34,422 bases of DNA from a virus: positions 1-34,422 of the IMG/VR virus record IMGVR_UViG_3300049856_000083. One strand, given 5' to 3'. Shown piece after piece: positions 26,741-34,422 of the stretch; the stretch's first letter is position 1; each line of letters begins with the position of its first letter. Below the pieces are notes generated by a model. The model had not been told where the DNA came from, ran no database searches, and saw only the letters and a program-made list of their open reading frames with translations. Both the position numbers and the translations under genes were made by a program.

Positions 26741-27280
26741 ATGTCCGACCAGAAAACCGCAAAAGTGATTGACATGCTTGCCCCAGAGGGCGGTGTGCGC
26801 ACCCATACCATTGTCGCCAAATTCGCGGCGGACGGGCGCACCCCGAGCCTGCTGAAAAACTACCCTCTGAGCGCCGACGTGGACAAGGCCGTCGAAATGC
26901 CTCTGGAGCACGCCATGCAGTTCCTCAAGGATGCGAGCTTCAAGGTGTTTGCCGAGGACGGCACCCTGATTACTCCGCTGCCGATCAACAAGGATGGCGG
27001 CATCGGCGGCATGAAGCTGGAGCCAGGCGAGACGGTCGCGCACCTGACTGAACTCACCACCACCGCGCTGCTCAAGCGCTGCAAGGCGAACCCGTATTCG
27101 ACGTCGATCACGCAGGACTCCTCACGCGAGGCCATGATCGAATTCCTGATGAGCGATGCGGTTGCGAACGTCGGCGCCGGCCAGCAGATCGAAGTGGCGG
27201 CGCAATTTGCCGCTGCCGGCGAGCAGATGTCAGCGGCCGATCTGAATCGGACGCTCGGCGCTCCGCCCATGTTCTCCTGA
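26741..27280 (+). CDS. phage structural-region protein, 179 residues
   Basis: ATG 26741 (GGAG 26731-26734, spacing 6) is preferred over ATG 26738. The product begins MSDQKTAKVIDMLAPEGGVR and contains EMPLEHAMQFLKDASFKVFA, then a Gly-rich loop (NKDGGIGGMKLEPGETVAHL) and a helical end with LSxxx-free Ala/Gln helix. Such a protein often follows the coat genes and may be an assembly factor. It is the first gene after the terminator and is likely to be made by read-through or a promoter not recognised here. Confidence 0.68.
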   Translation: MSDQKTAKVIDMLAPEGGVRTHTIVAKFAADGRTPSLLKNYPLSADVDKAVEMPLEHAMQFLKDASFKVFAEDGTLITPLPINKDGGIGGMKLEPGETVAHLTELTTTALLKRCKANPYSTSITQDSSREAMIEFLMSDAVANVGAGQQIEVAAQFAAAGEQMSAADLNRTLGAPPMFS

Positions 27281-27292
27281 TAGGAGCCTTCC

Positions 27293-29011
27293 ATGCAAGC
27301 GTGGCGCGACGTTGAACTGAACCGGCGGGGCGAGGGCATCGCAGACCTGTCCGTTCAGGTATTGAGTGATCCGGGCGGCGTCGCGGCCACGATCTATTCG
27401 GACGACGGCATCACCGTCGCCACAAATCCGCTGACCACGGCGTCTGACGGCTCATACAGCTTCTACGCGGCCAACGGCAAGTACCAGGTCGTTATCAGCG
27501 GCACCAACATCACCACCAAGACGTTGAGGGGCATTGTGCTCGACGACAACGCCAGCGGCGCGCTGTCGATGCTCAGTCAGACTGCCGGAGGATCCGCCGA
27601 TGCGCTGACGGCCACCTATACCGGCGCCACGCTGGCGGACGGCTTGCAGGTCAATCTGCGGGCGATTTCGGCCAACGCGACGGCGGCGCCGACGTTCGCA
27701 TTCAGCGGTGGTGCGGCGGTGGCGATCAAGAAGTACGGAAATGTTTCCGTGGATGTCGGACAGTGGGGGCCAAATTGGGAGCTGGAGCTGCGTTATGTGG
27801 CCGCCGGACCAAGGTGGGAACTGGTCAACGCGACGGGCCGCACGGCCCTTGGAACGGCGCGTACCTATTATGTCGACACGGCGCTTGGCAACGATGCCAA
27901 CACCGGCTTGGCGGCCGGCTCTGGCAGCGCATTCAAGACACTCCAAAAGGCCGTCGACACGGTATGCGATACCATCATCGCCAGCGCGCAGATCACGATT
28001 CAACTGGCGGACGGAACCTACAACGAAAACATCACGCTCAAACGCCATTTCTGCGGCGGCATCGCCGGTCAATCATCGGTCAAGGTGATTGGCAATGCCG
28101 CCAACAATACCGGCGTCGTTCTCAACTCGACATCTGGTGATACGATTTCTGGCGTGGCGGTTGATACGCCATTCTGGTTCAAGAACATCAAGATCACGAG
28201 TGCTGCTGGAATTGGCGTACTCGCCGATTTCGGCAGCGTGATCTATCTTGACAACGTGAACTTTGGAGCGTGCGCATCGCACCATGTTCTGTCCGAGTGG
28301 GGCAGCAAGGTCGAATTCATCAACAACGGCTACACGATCAGCGGTGGTGCGGTGACGCACTGCTACGCCACCCGCGGCTCGATGATATTGATGCAAGGCG
28401 GCAAGACGGTGACGATCAGCGGCGGCCCGACATTCTCTGCGTATTTCGTCTACGCCGGCGCGGGCTGCATCGTGGATATTTCGGCCACCACCACCTATTC
28501 TGGAGCCACCAACGGCACGCAGGCGCAAAGCGACTCAGGTGGCAGGGTGTATTCGCCGAACCTTTTGCCAGGTCCGGGAGCAGGAACGCCTGGTCCGCTG
28601 AACGCCGACTACAAAGAGTCGGAAGTGCTGACTGGCGCGGCGCTTGCATTGGCGAACGCTGTGGTGAAGGACGTGACCACGCTGACGCTAACTCCGGGAG
28701 AGTGGGACGTGTGGTTCAATGCTGTCACCAAGGGCAATGCGGCAACGACGGTAGGATACCTCGGCGCTTCGATCAGCAACGGTGCGGCCACCACGTTCAA
28801 CAACGTGGCCGATGCTGCGGCATGGGTGGTGCCGGGCAATCTGACGGTGTTCGCATTCTCCAATGATTTGAGCGCCAAGGTCGGCCCATATCGTATAAAG
28901 CTGACCGCAAACGCCACCATCTACGGCAACGTGTTGAGCGGCTTCGCGGTGAACACGCAGAACGTGTACGGCAAACTGCGTGCGCGACGGTTGGGTGAAT
29001 ACGCGCTATGA
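27293..29011 (+). CDS. tail fibre/spike with beta-helix domain
   Basis: The 572-residue protein has an N-terminal Ig- or CnaB-like domain (residues 1-80, with SDGSYSFYAANGKYQVVISG), a linker, and a central beta helix starting near 191 (TYYVDTALGNDANTGLAAGS and FKTLQKAVD), as in pectate-lyase-like tailspikes that bind or cut surface sugars. The C-terminal 130 residues form a separate beta domain (LTLTPGEWDVWFNAVTKGNA). AGGAG precedes ATG 27293. The first domain probably attaches to the particle and the helix recognises the host. Enzyme residues cannot be named safely. Confidence 0.8.
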   Translation: MQAWRDVELNRRGEGIADLSVQVLSDPGGVAATIYSDDGITVATNPLTTASDGSYSFYAANGKYQVVISGTNITTKTLRGIVLDDNASGALSMLSQTAGGSADALTATYTGATLADGLQVNLRAISANATAAPTFAFSGGAAVAIKKYGNVSVDVGQWGPNWELELRYVAAGPRWELVNATGRTALGTARTYYVDTALGNDANTGLAAGSGSAFKTLQKAVDTVCDTIIASAQITIQLADGTYNENITLKRHFCGGIAGQSSVKVIGNAANNTGVVLNSTSGDTISGVAVDTPFWFKNIKITSAAGIGVLADFGSVIYLDNVNFGACASHHVLSEWGSKVEFINNGYTISGGAVTHCYATRGSMILMQGGKTVTISGGPTFSAYFVYAGAGCIVDISATTTYSGATNGTQAQSDSGGRVYSPNLLPGPGAGTPGPLNADYKESEVLTGAALALANAVVKDVTTLTLTPGEWDVWFNAVTKGNAATTVGYLGASISNGAATTFNNVADAAAWVVPGNLTVFAFSNDLSAKVGPYRIKLTANATIYGNVLSGFAVNTQNVYGKLRARRLGEYAL

Positions 29012-29769
29012 CGGACATCGTCGACGTCCACGAATTCATCGAGCACTTTGGTCCGCGCATTCTGTCGGCCAAGAAGATTGCCGAGCTGGCGCTCCAGAAG
29101 ATCGGCGCGTTCTCGGTCAACGACAGTGCGGCGGATCCGGTGCATCTGGCGCGCGCGATCGACTGGATGGACCTAGGTGTTCAGGAATTCACCGGCACCA
29201 ACGATTGTCCGTGGCTGTTGCAGCGCCAGATCGAGATACCGCTCGACGCCAACACGGCGGAATACGACTTGCAAGACGCGATGGGCACGCAATTGCCGCC
29301 CGGCAATGTGATTTTCCCAATATCGGCCACACTGTCTGATGCCGATGGCAATGAATTGCCGATTCAGATTGTCGATTGGGAAGAATTCAGCGCCATCACG
29401 AAAAAGGATGCGACCGGTACGCCCTGCATCATCTACATCGACCGCACCACGCCGACGCAAAAGATGCTGGTCTACTACGTGCCCACAGTTGACACGTACA
29501 CGCTGCTGCTCACCGTTCAGCAATATGCGCCTGACCTGACGCGAAACAACGGCGATACCGCGCACCAGATGCGCGCCGAATTCCAATTGTGGATGGTGAT
29601 GATGACGGCGGCGCATATTGGCGGCGGCCCGGTCAAGCGGCTGTCGCTCCAGGTCAAGAATGACATCGCCAGCGAGGCCGGCAACCTGCGCGCGCGCCTG
29701 GCGGCCTATTCCAACAAGCCGCAGCCGATGAGCGGCGAGCCGCGGCGCACAGAAGCCTGGGGGGCATGA
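29008..29769 (+). CDS. gp4-like head-tail adaptor
   Basis: The 253-residue product starts inside the end of the spike gene (ATGA). The opening SAKKIAELALQKIGAFSVND, then AIDWMDLGVQEFTGTNDCPW and PLDANTAEYDL is the pattern of P22 gp4-like tail accessory factors that plug on the portal and form the first tail ring. The end (EFQLWMVMMTAAHIGGGPVK; LRARLAAYSNKPQPMSGEPR) fits. It is longer than P22 gp4 (about 166) because of a beta insert in the middle. It is placed between two spike genes and not beside the portal, an uncommon order. Confidence 0.74.
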   Translation: MTDIVDVHEFIEHFGPRILSAKKIAELALQKIGAFSVNDSAADPVHLARAIDWMDLGVQEFTGTNDCPWLLQRQIEIPLDANTAEYDLQDAMGTQLPPGNVIFPISATLSDADGNELPIQIVDWEEFSAITKKDATGTPCIIYIDRTTPTQKMLVYYVPTVDTYTLLLTVQQYAPDLTRNNGDTAHQMRAEFQLWMVMMTAAHIGGGPVKRLSLQVKNDIASEAGNLRARLAAYSNKPQPMSGEPRRTEAWGA

Positions 29770-31724
29770 TGAGCGTCGTTCGCCAATCAATACCTGATTT
29801 TCAGTTTGCCAATGATGTGTACATTGGCGCGATCGTGTCGTTCTACACGGTTGATGCATTCGGCGCCAAGACGGCAACGCTGGCAACGCTCTATGATGCT
29901 CAAACCGGAGTTGGAACGCTGCTTAACCCACAAACGATGGATTCTGACGGGAAGTTTCAGCAGCCCGCATACGTTGATGTATCGGTGATTGGGTCTGTGA
30001 CGATTGCAAACGGGGTGGCAGATCACGACACCGGCATTTTTGCAATCCCCACCGTTGATGCAACTTCGCTTGCATTTCTTCAGGGCCTTTCGGGCGCGGT
30101 TGTGCGGAGCGTCCAAAGCAAAGAAAGTGACCTGCTTTCATTAAAAGACTTTGGCGCAACTTGTGATGGCGCAACAGATGACACCACCGCAACGCAAGCC
30201 GCAATCACCGCGATTGGAACGTCTGCAAAAACATTGTTGATCCCTGGGCCAACCAAAATAACCGGGGCGCTTACGTTTGGCCCAAACCTTGAATTGTGGT
30301 TCATGGCCGGGGCATATTTTGTCGGCACTGGCGCGCAGGTCTTGCAGGTACAAAGTCAGATCGTAGCAGGCCCACACCAATGTTTTTCCGCATGCGCTCC
30401 AATTGCAACCAATGGGATGACGGTATTGCCGGAGTGGTTTGGCGCAAAAGGCGACGCCAGCACAGATGACAAAGCAGCAATTCAGCTTGCCATCGACTTT
30501 ATGAAAAATACGGGTGGAGTGGTGCAGTTTGACGCGCGCACGTACAACATGAGCGCTAACGTGAACATTGGTACAGCTTCGGCTGGCAGCGTTGGGCAAA
30601 ACACAATCTTGCAAGGCAAAGGACGCAACTCAACGAAGATTCGCACAACCGGGGCTAATGCGAGCGGCTTGCAAATTCTCGGTGCTGCTGGCACGCCGCT
30701 GCAAGGCATTGCGGTGCGTGATCTGACAATTGGCAAGTCTGTTGCCGGGACTGGCGGTTATGGGCTCTATGCGCAGTACACGTCATTGCTGCAAATTGAA
30801 AATGTGACCGTCTCAGAATATTTTATTGGCGTTGGACTTCTGCGCGCAACAAATACTCTTGCAGAAAAAGTTCTTGCGGGGTACTCAGGGGTATCTAACA
30901 ACTGGCGTGGCTTTGAGTTGAACGGCAGTGGCACAGGGGCGGGCGGTAATGCATCGAGTGTGTTCCGGGATTGCTACGCAGATGGTACAGGCGCAACTGG
31001 CACTGGCTCGATTGGATTCTATGCTTTTGGTTCCTATGTCAGTGACCTTGTATTTGATGCGTGCGAAACGCAATCGGCAAACATAGGCATGACGCTTGAC
31101 TGTACGGCATCTGCCGTCAATGGAAACGAAGATGTGCAGATCATCAATCTGCGCACGGATCAATTCTCAACGTATGGGCTGTACGTGACCGGAGCCGGTT
31201 CAGCGGGATCAAATGACTCTATGATTTCGGTCATTGGCGGGTGGCACAATCCGAAGAACACCGGCGCGGAGACAGATGGCATTTACCTGCTCAACTCTCG
31301 CGGCGTTGCAATCACGGCTGGTACGCAGCTTTACGCTGATGCCAATTGGGCAAATGCCTACGGCGTAAAGATGAGTGGATGCAACAACATCACCATCGAC
31401 AAATCGGTGATGTTCCGCGATCAAAAGTATGGCGTTCACATGACCTCATGTGGCTACAGCCAGATTGCCGGGAATTTCTATAACCAGTCAGGTCGCGGCG
31501 CAACCGCTTATATCTATGCTGTCGGTGGCGCGCGAATCATGGCAAACGGAGGTCTGTTCGATGGCTACGCGACGCAGGCCATTATTTTCGATGCAACTAG
31601 CTCTGGCTGTGGCATTGTTGGAAACACGGCCAACATTACCAACATCACGACGCGGTTCACAAACAGCGGCGGCGGCCCGATTGGTGCAGCAGATGGCTCG
31701 ACGGGCCTGAACAGCGGCGTTTGA
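29766..31724 (+). CDS. tail fibre/spike with two pectate-lyase-like starts
   Basis: The 652-residue product (ATG 29766 or 29769) has an N-terminal particle-binding-like part (residues 1-110) and then two successive openings of the pectate-lyase/tailspike type: LKDFGATCDGATDDTTATQA at about 126-145 and WFGAKGDASTDDKAAIQLAI at 224-243. The second begins the long right-handed beta helix that fills the rest. Repetition of the start motif suggests fusion or exchange between spike genes. Base composition is clearly less GC-rich than in the neighbours, a sign of recent acquisition. Function: receptor binding or polysaccharide cleavage. Confidence 0.8.
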   Translation: MMSVVRQSIPDFQFANDVYIGAIVSFYTVDAFGAKTATLATLYDAQTGVGTLLNPQTMDSDGKFQQPAYVDVSVIGSVTIANGVADHDTGIFAIPTVDATSLAFLQGLSGAVVRSVQSKESDLLSLKDFGATCDGATDDTTATQAAITAIGTSAKTLLIPGPTKITGALTFGPNLELWFMAGAYFVGTGAQVLQVQSQIVAGPHQCFSACAPIATNGMTVLPEWFGAKGDASTDDKAAIQLAIDFMKNTGGVVQFDARTYNMSANVNIGTASAGSVGQNTILQGKGRNSTKIRTTGANASGLQILGAAGTPLQGIAVRDLTIGKSVAGTGGYGLYAQYTSLLQIENVTVSEYFIGVGLLRATNTLAEKVLAGYSGVSNNWRGFELNGSGTGAGGNASSVFRDCYADGTGATGTGSIGFYAFGSYVSDLVFDACETQSANIGMTLDCTASAVNGNEDVQIINLRTDQFSTYGLYVTGAGSAGSNDSMISVIGGWHNPKNTGAETDGIYLLNSRGVAITAGTQLYADANWANAYGVKMSGCNNITIDKSVMFRDQKYGVHMTSCGYSQIAGNFYNQSGRGATAYIYAVGGARIMANGGLFDGYATQAIIFDATSSGCGIVGNTANITNITTRFTNSGGGPIGAADGSTGLNSGV

Positions 31725-31738
31725 GCAAGGAGATAGAT

Positions 31739-33631
31739 ATGGCGGCGCTTCGTATTGCTGGCGGGTTCTTTGAGTTGTGGAGGGCAAAATATGGCGGCTC
31801 ATCAGTCACCGTATACCTTCCGGGAACAACTGTCAAAGCGAGCCTGTTCACGAATCAGGATTTGACGATCTCGGCGTCCAACCCACAAACCCTCCAGCGT
31901 TTTACTCAAAATGGCGTCACCTACGGCAAGCTGCTAGTCCCGATATATGTCGGCGTGGCGCACTATTGCGACATCGACTCATTGGAGCAGACCGGCGTGG
32001 TGCGAACCAATCTCGCCGACCTGAACGCGGTCGACGCGGGGCTCTCCACTGCGATAGCGACAGGCGCGACGCGCGCGCGCAGTCTGAGCGACCTGTTCGC
32101 TGACGAAATCTACGCCGAGGACTATGGCGTGTGTAGCCAGGCGTCGAGCGCGGCGACCAACACGACCACCATCACGGCGGCGATCGCAGCAGCAGCAGCG
32201 ACCTCGACCAACGGCGCGCGCGTGTATCTTCCCGAGGGAACGCTTGCCTTCACGCAATTGACGGTGCCGGTTGGCGTGATCCTCGAAGGGCGCGGGAACG
32301 ATGCCACTACGTTGCAATCGCAGACGGGAGCCAACTGCATCACGCTTTCCGGCAACAACTGCGGGCTTGCTCGCCTCACGCTGGACGGCGTGAACAAGGT
32401 TGCGAGCGGCGTTGGCCTGTTCGCGCGCGCCCGCAAGCGCGTCATCATGGAAGATGTGAAAGTCAAGAATTTCGAGACGGGCATCTTCCTGCAAGGTGGC
32501 CGCCGCTCCAACTGGCAGCGCGTCGATGTGGACGGCTGCACCACCGGCGTCAAGTGGTATGGCGACCTGAACGCCTCTGGCGCGTCCGATGGTGATGAAT
32601 TCCGCCAGAACACATGGACCGGCGGCGTGGTGAGCAACTGCACCGGCAAGGGCATCGAGGTCAAGTACGTCGACAAGAAAATATGGAACAACACGCTGCA
32701 AGGCATTGGCTTTGAGAGCAATACCGGCACCGCGCTGCACATCGAGGGCGCGCGCTACATCAAGGCTCCCGGCTGCTACTGGACCAGCAACACGACGGAC
32801 CTGGTAATCAAGGACGGCACGCCGACGACCAAAGCCGATGAGAACACCGTGATCGACGTGCATTTCGATGGCGGCAGCATCAGCGGCGGCATCGTCACGT
32901 TGCAGGACACATTGCAGGACGTGATTTTCGACAAGATGGAATTGTCGACGATCGCCTTCACGCTCACGCTGCCCGGCAACGATGTAGTCGTCCGCGATTG
33001 TGTCGAGAATTCGGCAGTCACGATTGCCGGTGACGGCACGCGCTTTGCGCGCCAGCGCACCATGCTCGGCGACTTTCCGGGCAGCTCGGGCCTCACGACC
33101 GGCGCCGTGGCAACGACCGCCTGGGGCTACAAGATGGCGGCCGGCGAAGTAATGCGCGTGCAGGCCATTGTGGTCGGCATGGGCCGCAACGTGATCGACC
33201 GCATCACGTTCCCCTGGTATGTCTCGGCGCACCGGCCGGGGGGCGCTCTCAACTATCTGGGGCAGACGGTCAATTACACGGTGGGCGACATCGTCACCGG
33301 CGCGACCAGCGGAGCGACTGCGCGCATCATCGCGGATGCGGACGCCGGCGCCACCGGCACGCTGACGCTGAAAAACATCAGTAAGGAATTTGTTTCTGGT
33401 GAAATTATCACCGGGGCATCCGGCGGTTCGGCCACCACAAACGGCACCATCACCTACTCGAATGCCGTGATTGACTCTGGCGCGACCTTGATGGAGGGCG
33501 TGTTCCGTTCTGACGCCACCATGACCGTAACGTCGATCGTGGCTGCCGACGAGATTCAGATTCAAGTCACCGGCGCCGCGGCCAAGACGATGGAGTGGAC
33601 GGTATCTGCGCAGGTAGTATCGACGGGCTGA
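31739..33631 (+). CDS. tail fibre/spike with Ig-like insert
   Basis: ATG 31739 has AGGAG 9 bases upstream; a start at 31721 would add six residues. The 630-residue product begins MAALRIAGGFFELWRAKYGG with a beta-rich particle-binding part, then a long beta helix from about residue 125 to 430, and a C-terminal section with a tandem strand unit near 509-575 (VGDIVTGATSGATARIIADA; GEIITGASGGSATTNG), the Gly/Ala/Thr repeat known from phage structural Ig-like domains. It is the third fibre gene in a row of different design. Adsorption is its likely role. Confidence 0.79.
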   Translation: MAALRIAGGFFELWRAKYGGSSVTVYLPGTTVKASLFTNQDLTISASNPQTLQRFTQNGVTYGKLLVPIYVGVAHYCDIDSLEQTGVVRTNLADLNAVDAGLSTAIATGATRARSLSDLFADEIYAEDYGVCSQASSAATNTTTITAAIAAAAATSTNGARVYLPEGTLAFTQLTVPVGVILEGRGNDATTLQSQTGANCITLSGNNCGLARLTLDGVNKVASGVGLFARARKRVIMEDVKVKNFETGIFLQGGRRSNWQRVDVDGCTTGVKWYGDLNASGASDGDEFRQNTWTGGVVSNCTGKGIEVKYVDKKIWNNTLQGIGFESNTGTALHIEGARYIKAPGCYWTSNTTDLVIKDGTPTTKADENTVIDVHFDGGSISGGIVTLQDTLQDVIFDKMELSTIAFTLTLPGNDVVVRDCVENSAVTIAGDGTRFARQRTMLGDFPGSSGLTTGAVATTAWGYKMAAGEVMRVQAIVVGMGRNVIDRITFPWYVSAHRPGGALNYLGQTVNYTVGDIVTGATSGATARIIADADAGATGTLTLKNISKEFVSGEIITGASGGSATTNGTITYSNAVIDSGATLMEGVFRSDATMTVTSIVAADEIQIQVTGAAAKTMEWTVSAQVVSTG

Positions 33632-33635
33632 CCAC

Positions 33636-34422
33636 ATGAAGTGGCAGACCATCCCGATCAGTGAGAAGCTGTTCACCAACGTAGCGGAAACCTCGCTCAC
33701 GAAGGCCACCGCAGCACTCGAGAATGCCTTCATCAATGAGGCCGGGGCGCACGCGCGCTTTCCCGGTCTGCTCGACCGCATCACATTCCCGTTCGGCGGG
33801 CGCGTCTATCTGTCGAAGTGGCGTGACGACCTGATCGCATCGGTGAGTGGGCAGACCTACCGCATCGACAAGAATCTCAATGCGACCAATGTAACTGGCG
33901 TGCCGGTGAGCGGCGGCCGGCGCACCACGTTTGCCATGACGGAAACCGAAATGCTGATGGCGGCCGGCAGTGACATCATCCTGTTCGATGGTGCGGTGAC
34001 GAAGATGCTGTCGGTCGATGCGCCTCAATCCACGCACGTTGCCTATGTTGACGGGTACGTTCTCGCGGCACTGACTGACTCAAACTCATTCGAGCACGCG
34101 GCGGCGAATGATGCGCGATCCTGGGATCCGCTGGACATCTTCGCGGCCAACGTCAAGCCGGACAACATCAATGCGCTGGCGGTGAGTCCCTACGGCGAGC
34201 TGCTGGTGTGCGGCGTCGATTCGGTCGAGCAGTACGAGCGCCTGCAAACCGGCACCGTGCCGTTCTTCCGGCGCTGGACTGCTGGCGAGGGGCTGTTCGC
34301 GCCCTACACACTGATTTCCGACAAGGACGGCAATTGGGGCGTCAACAACCGCTACGAGTTTGTGCGCTTCACCGGGCAAAGCTCCCAGAGCGCCAGCGAC
34401 GACATCGGCCGCTCTCTGGAGA
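33636..34422 (+). CDS. gp10-like packaged DNA stabilisation protein (partial)
   Basis: A frame from ATG 33636 stays open to the window end (262 codons visible). It starts MKWQTIPISEKLFTNVAETS and shows the beta-propeller-type repeats of P22 gp10: ARSWDPLDIFAANVKPDNIN followed by ALAVSPYGELLVCGVDSVEQ and YERLQTGTVPFF, matching the order Asp-x-x-x-Ile, Pro-Asp, then a strand and Glu-Gln/Glu-Tyr in gp10. This protein closes the portal after packaging and forms the tail hub. Stop not seen. It should be followed by other tail proteins. Confidence 0.76.
   Translation, partial: MKWQTIPISEKLFTNVAETSLTKATAALENAFINEAGAHARFPGLLDRITFPFGGRVYLSKWRDDLIASVSGQTYRIDKNLNATNVTGVPVSGGRRTTFAMTETEMLMAAGSDIILFDGAVTKMLSVDAPQSTHVAYVDGYVLAALTDSNSFEHAAANDARSWDPLDIFAANVKPDNINALAVSPYGELLVCGVDSVEQYERLQTGTVPFFRRWTAGEGLFAPYTLISDKDGNWGVNNRYEFVRFTGQSSQSASDDIGRSLE

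Noticed and set aside
31979-33784. 601-residue minus-strand frame opposite the third fibre gene
   Set aside because: Antisense shadow of a GC-rich coding region; it would also block the start of the gp10-like gene.

Overview
The window is part of the genome (free or integrated) of a short-tailed, P22-like bacteriophage of a Gram-negative, GC-rich host, probably a proteobacterium. Evidence for the phage type is a full run of virion genes: terminase small and large subunits, a P22-type portal, a scaffold-like protein, a major capsid protein, a gp4-like head-tail adaptor, three beta-helix tail fibre/spike proteins and a gp10-like DNA-stabilisation protein cut by the window end. No integrase, integron integrase, lysis cassette or large repressor is visible, so lifestyle and exact host cannot be decided.

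Layout. (1) 1-7838, plus strand: early/accessory genes. A DnaQ-like exonuclease overlaps an SbcC/Rad50-like ATPase; then come a tRNA with initiator-like features, several small unknown genes, and from 3904 to about 6860 a run of one-gene units separated by seven imperfect palindromes with integron attC architecture. The last unit is a PAPS-reductase-like PP-loop protein. A DUF1376-type protein ends the strand. (2) 14600-7804, minus strand: 23 small, mostly overlapping genes read leftwards from a near-consensus promoter at 14647-14676, with a second strong promoter at 11455-11484. They include a short cytosine-methyltransferase-like protein, an HTH protein, several zinc-binding proteins and two small membrane proteins. 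(3) 14601-15225: no convincing gene. (4) 15226-34422, plus strand: packaging, head and tail genes, with internal promoters at 16459 and 23466 and a clear intrinsic terminator at 26686-26720.

Most striking: seven attC-like sites spaced about 300-355 bp apart inside the phage early region (4098-6112). Each has short core-like R''/R' ends, inner arms that differ by one unpaired extra base on the same side, and one small ORF with its own ribosome binding site following the R' end. The ORFs often read through into the palindrome. This looks like a gene-cassette array without an integron integrase, carried by a phage. Other points of note are the initiator-like tRNA, an AT-rich cluster of alternating ATGTGAC/GTCACAT arms inside terS (candidate packaging site), and promoters that carry symmetric operators.

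Functional reading: the left arm probably handles DNA metabolism and host takeover, the leftward operon is an accessory set of small proteins of mostly unknown role, and the right arm makes the particle. Functions of most small genes are unrecognised and are described only by visible features. Family assignments come from recalled motifs, not database searches.
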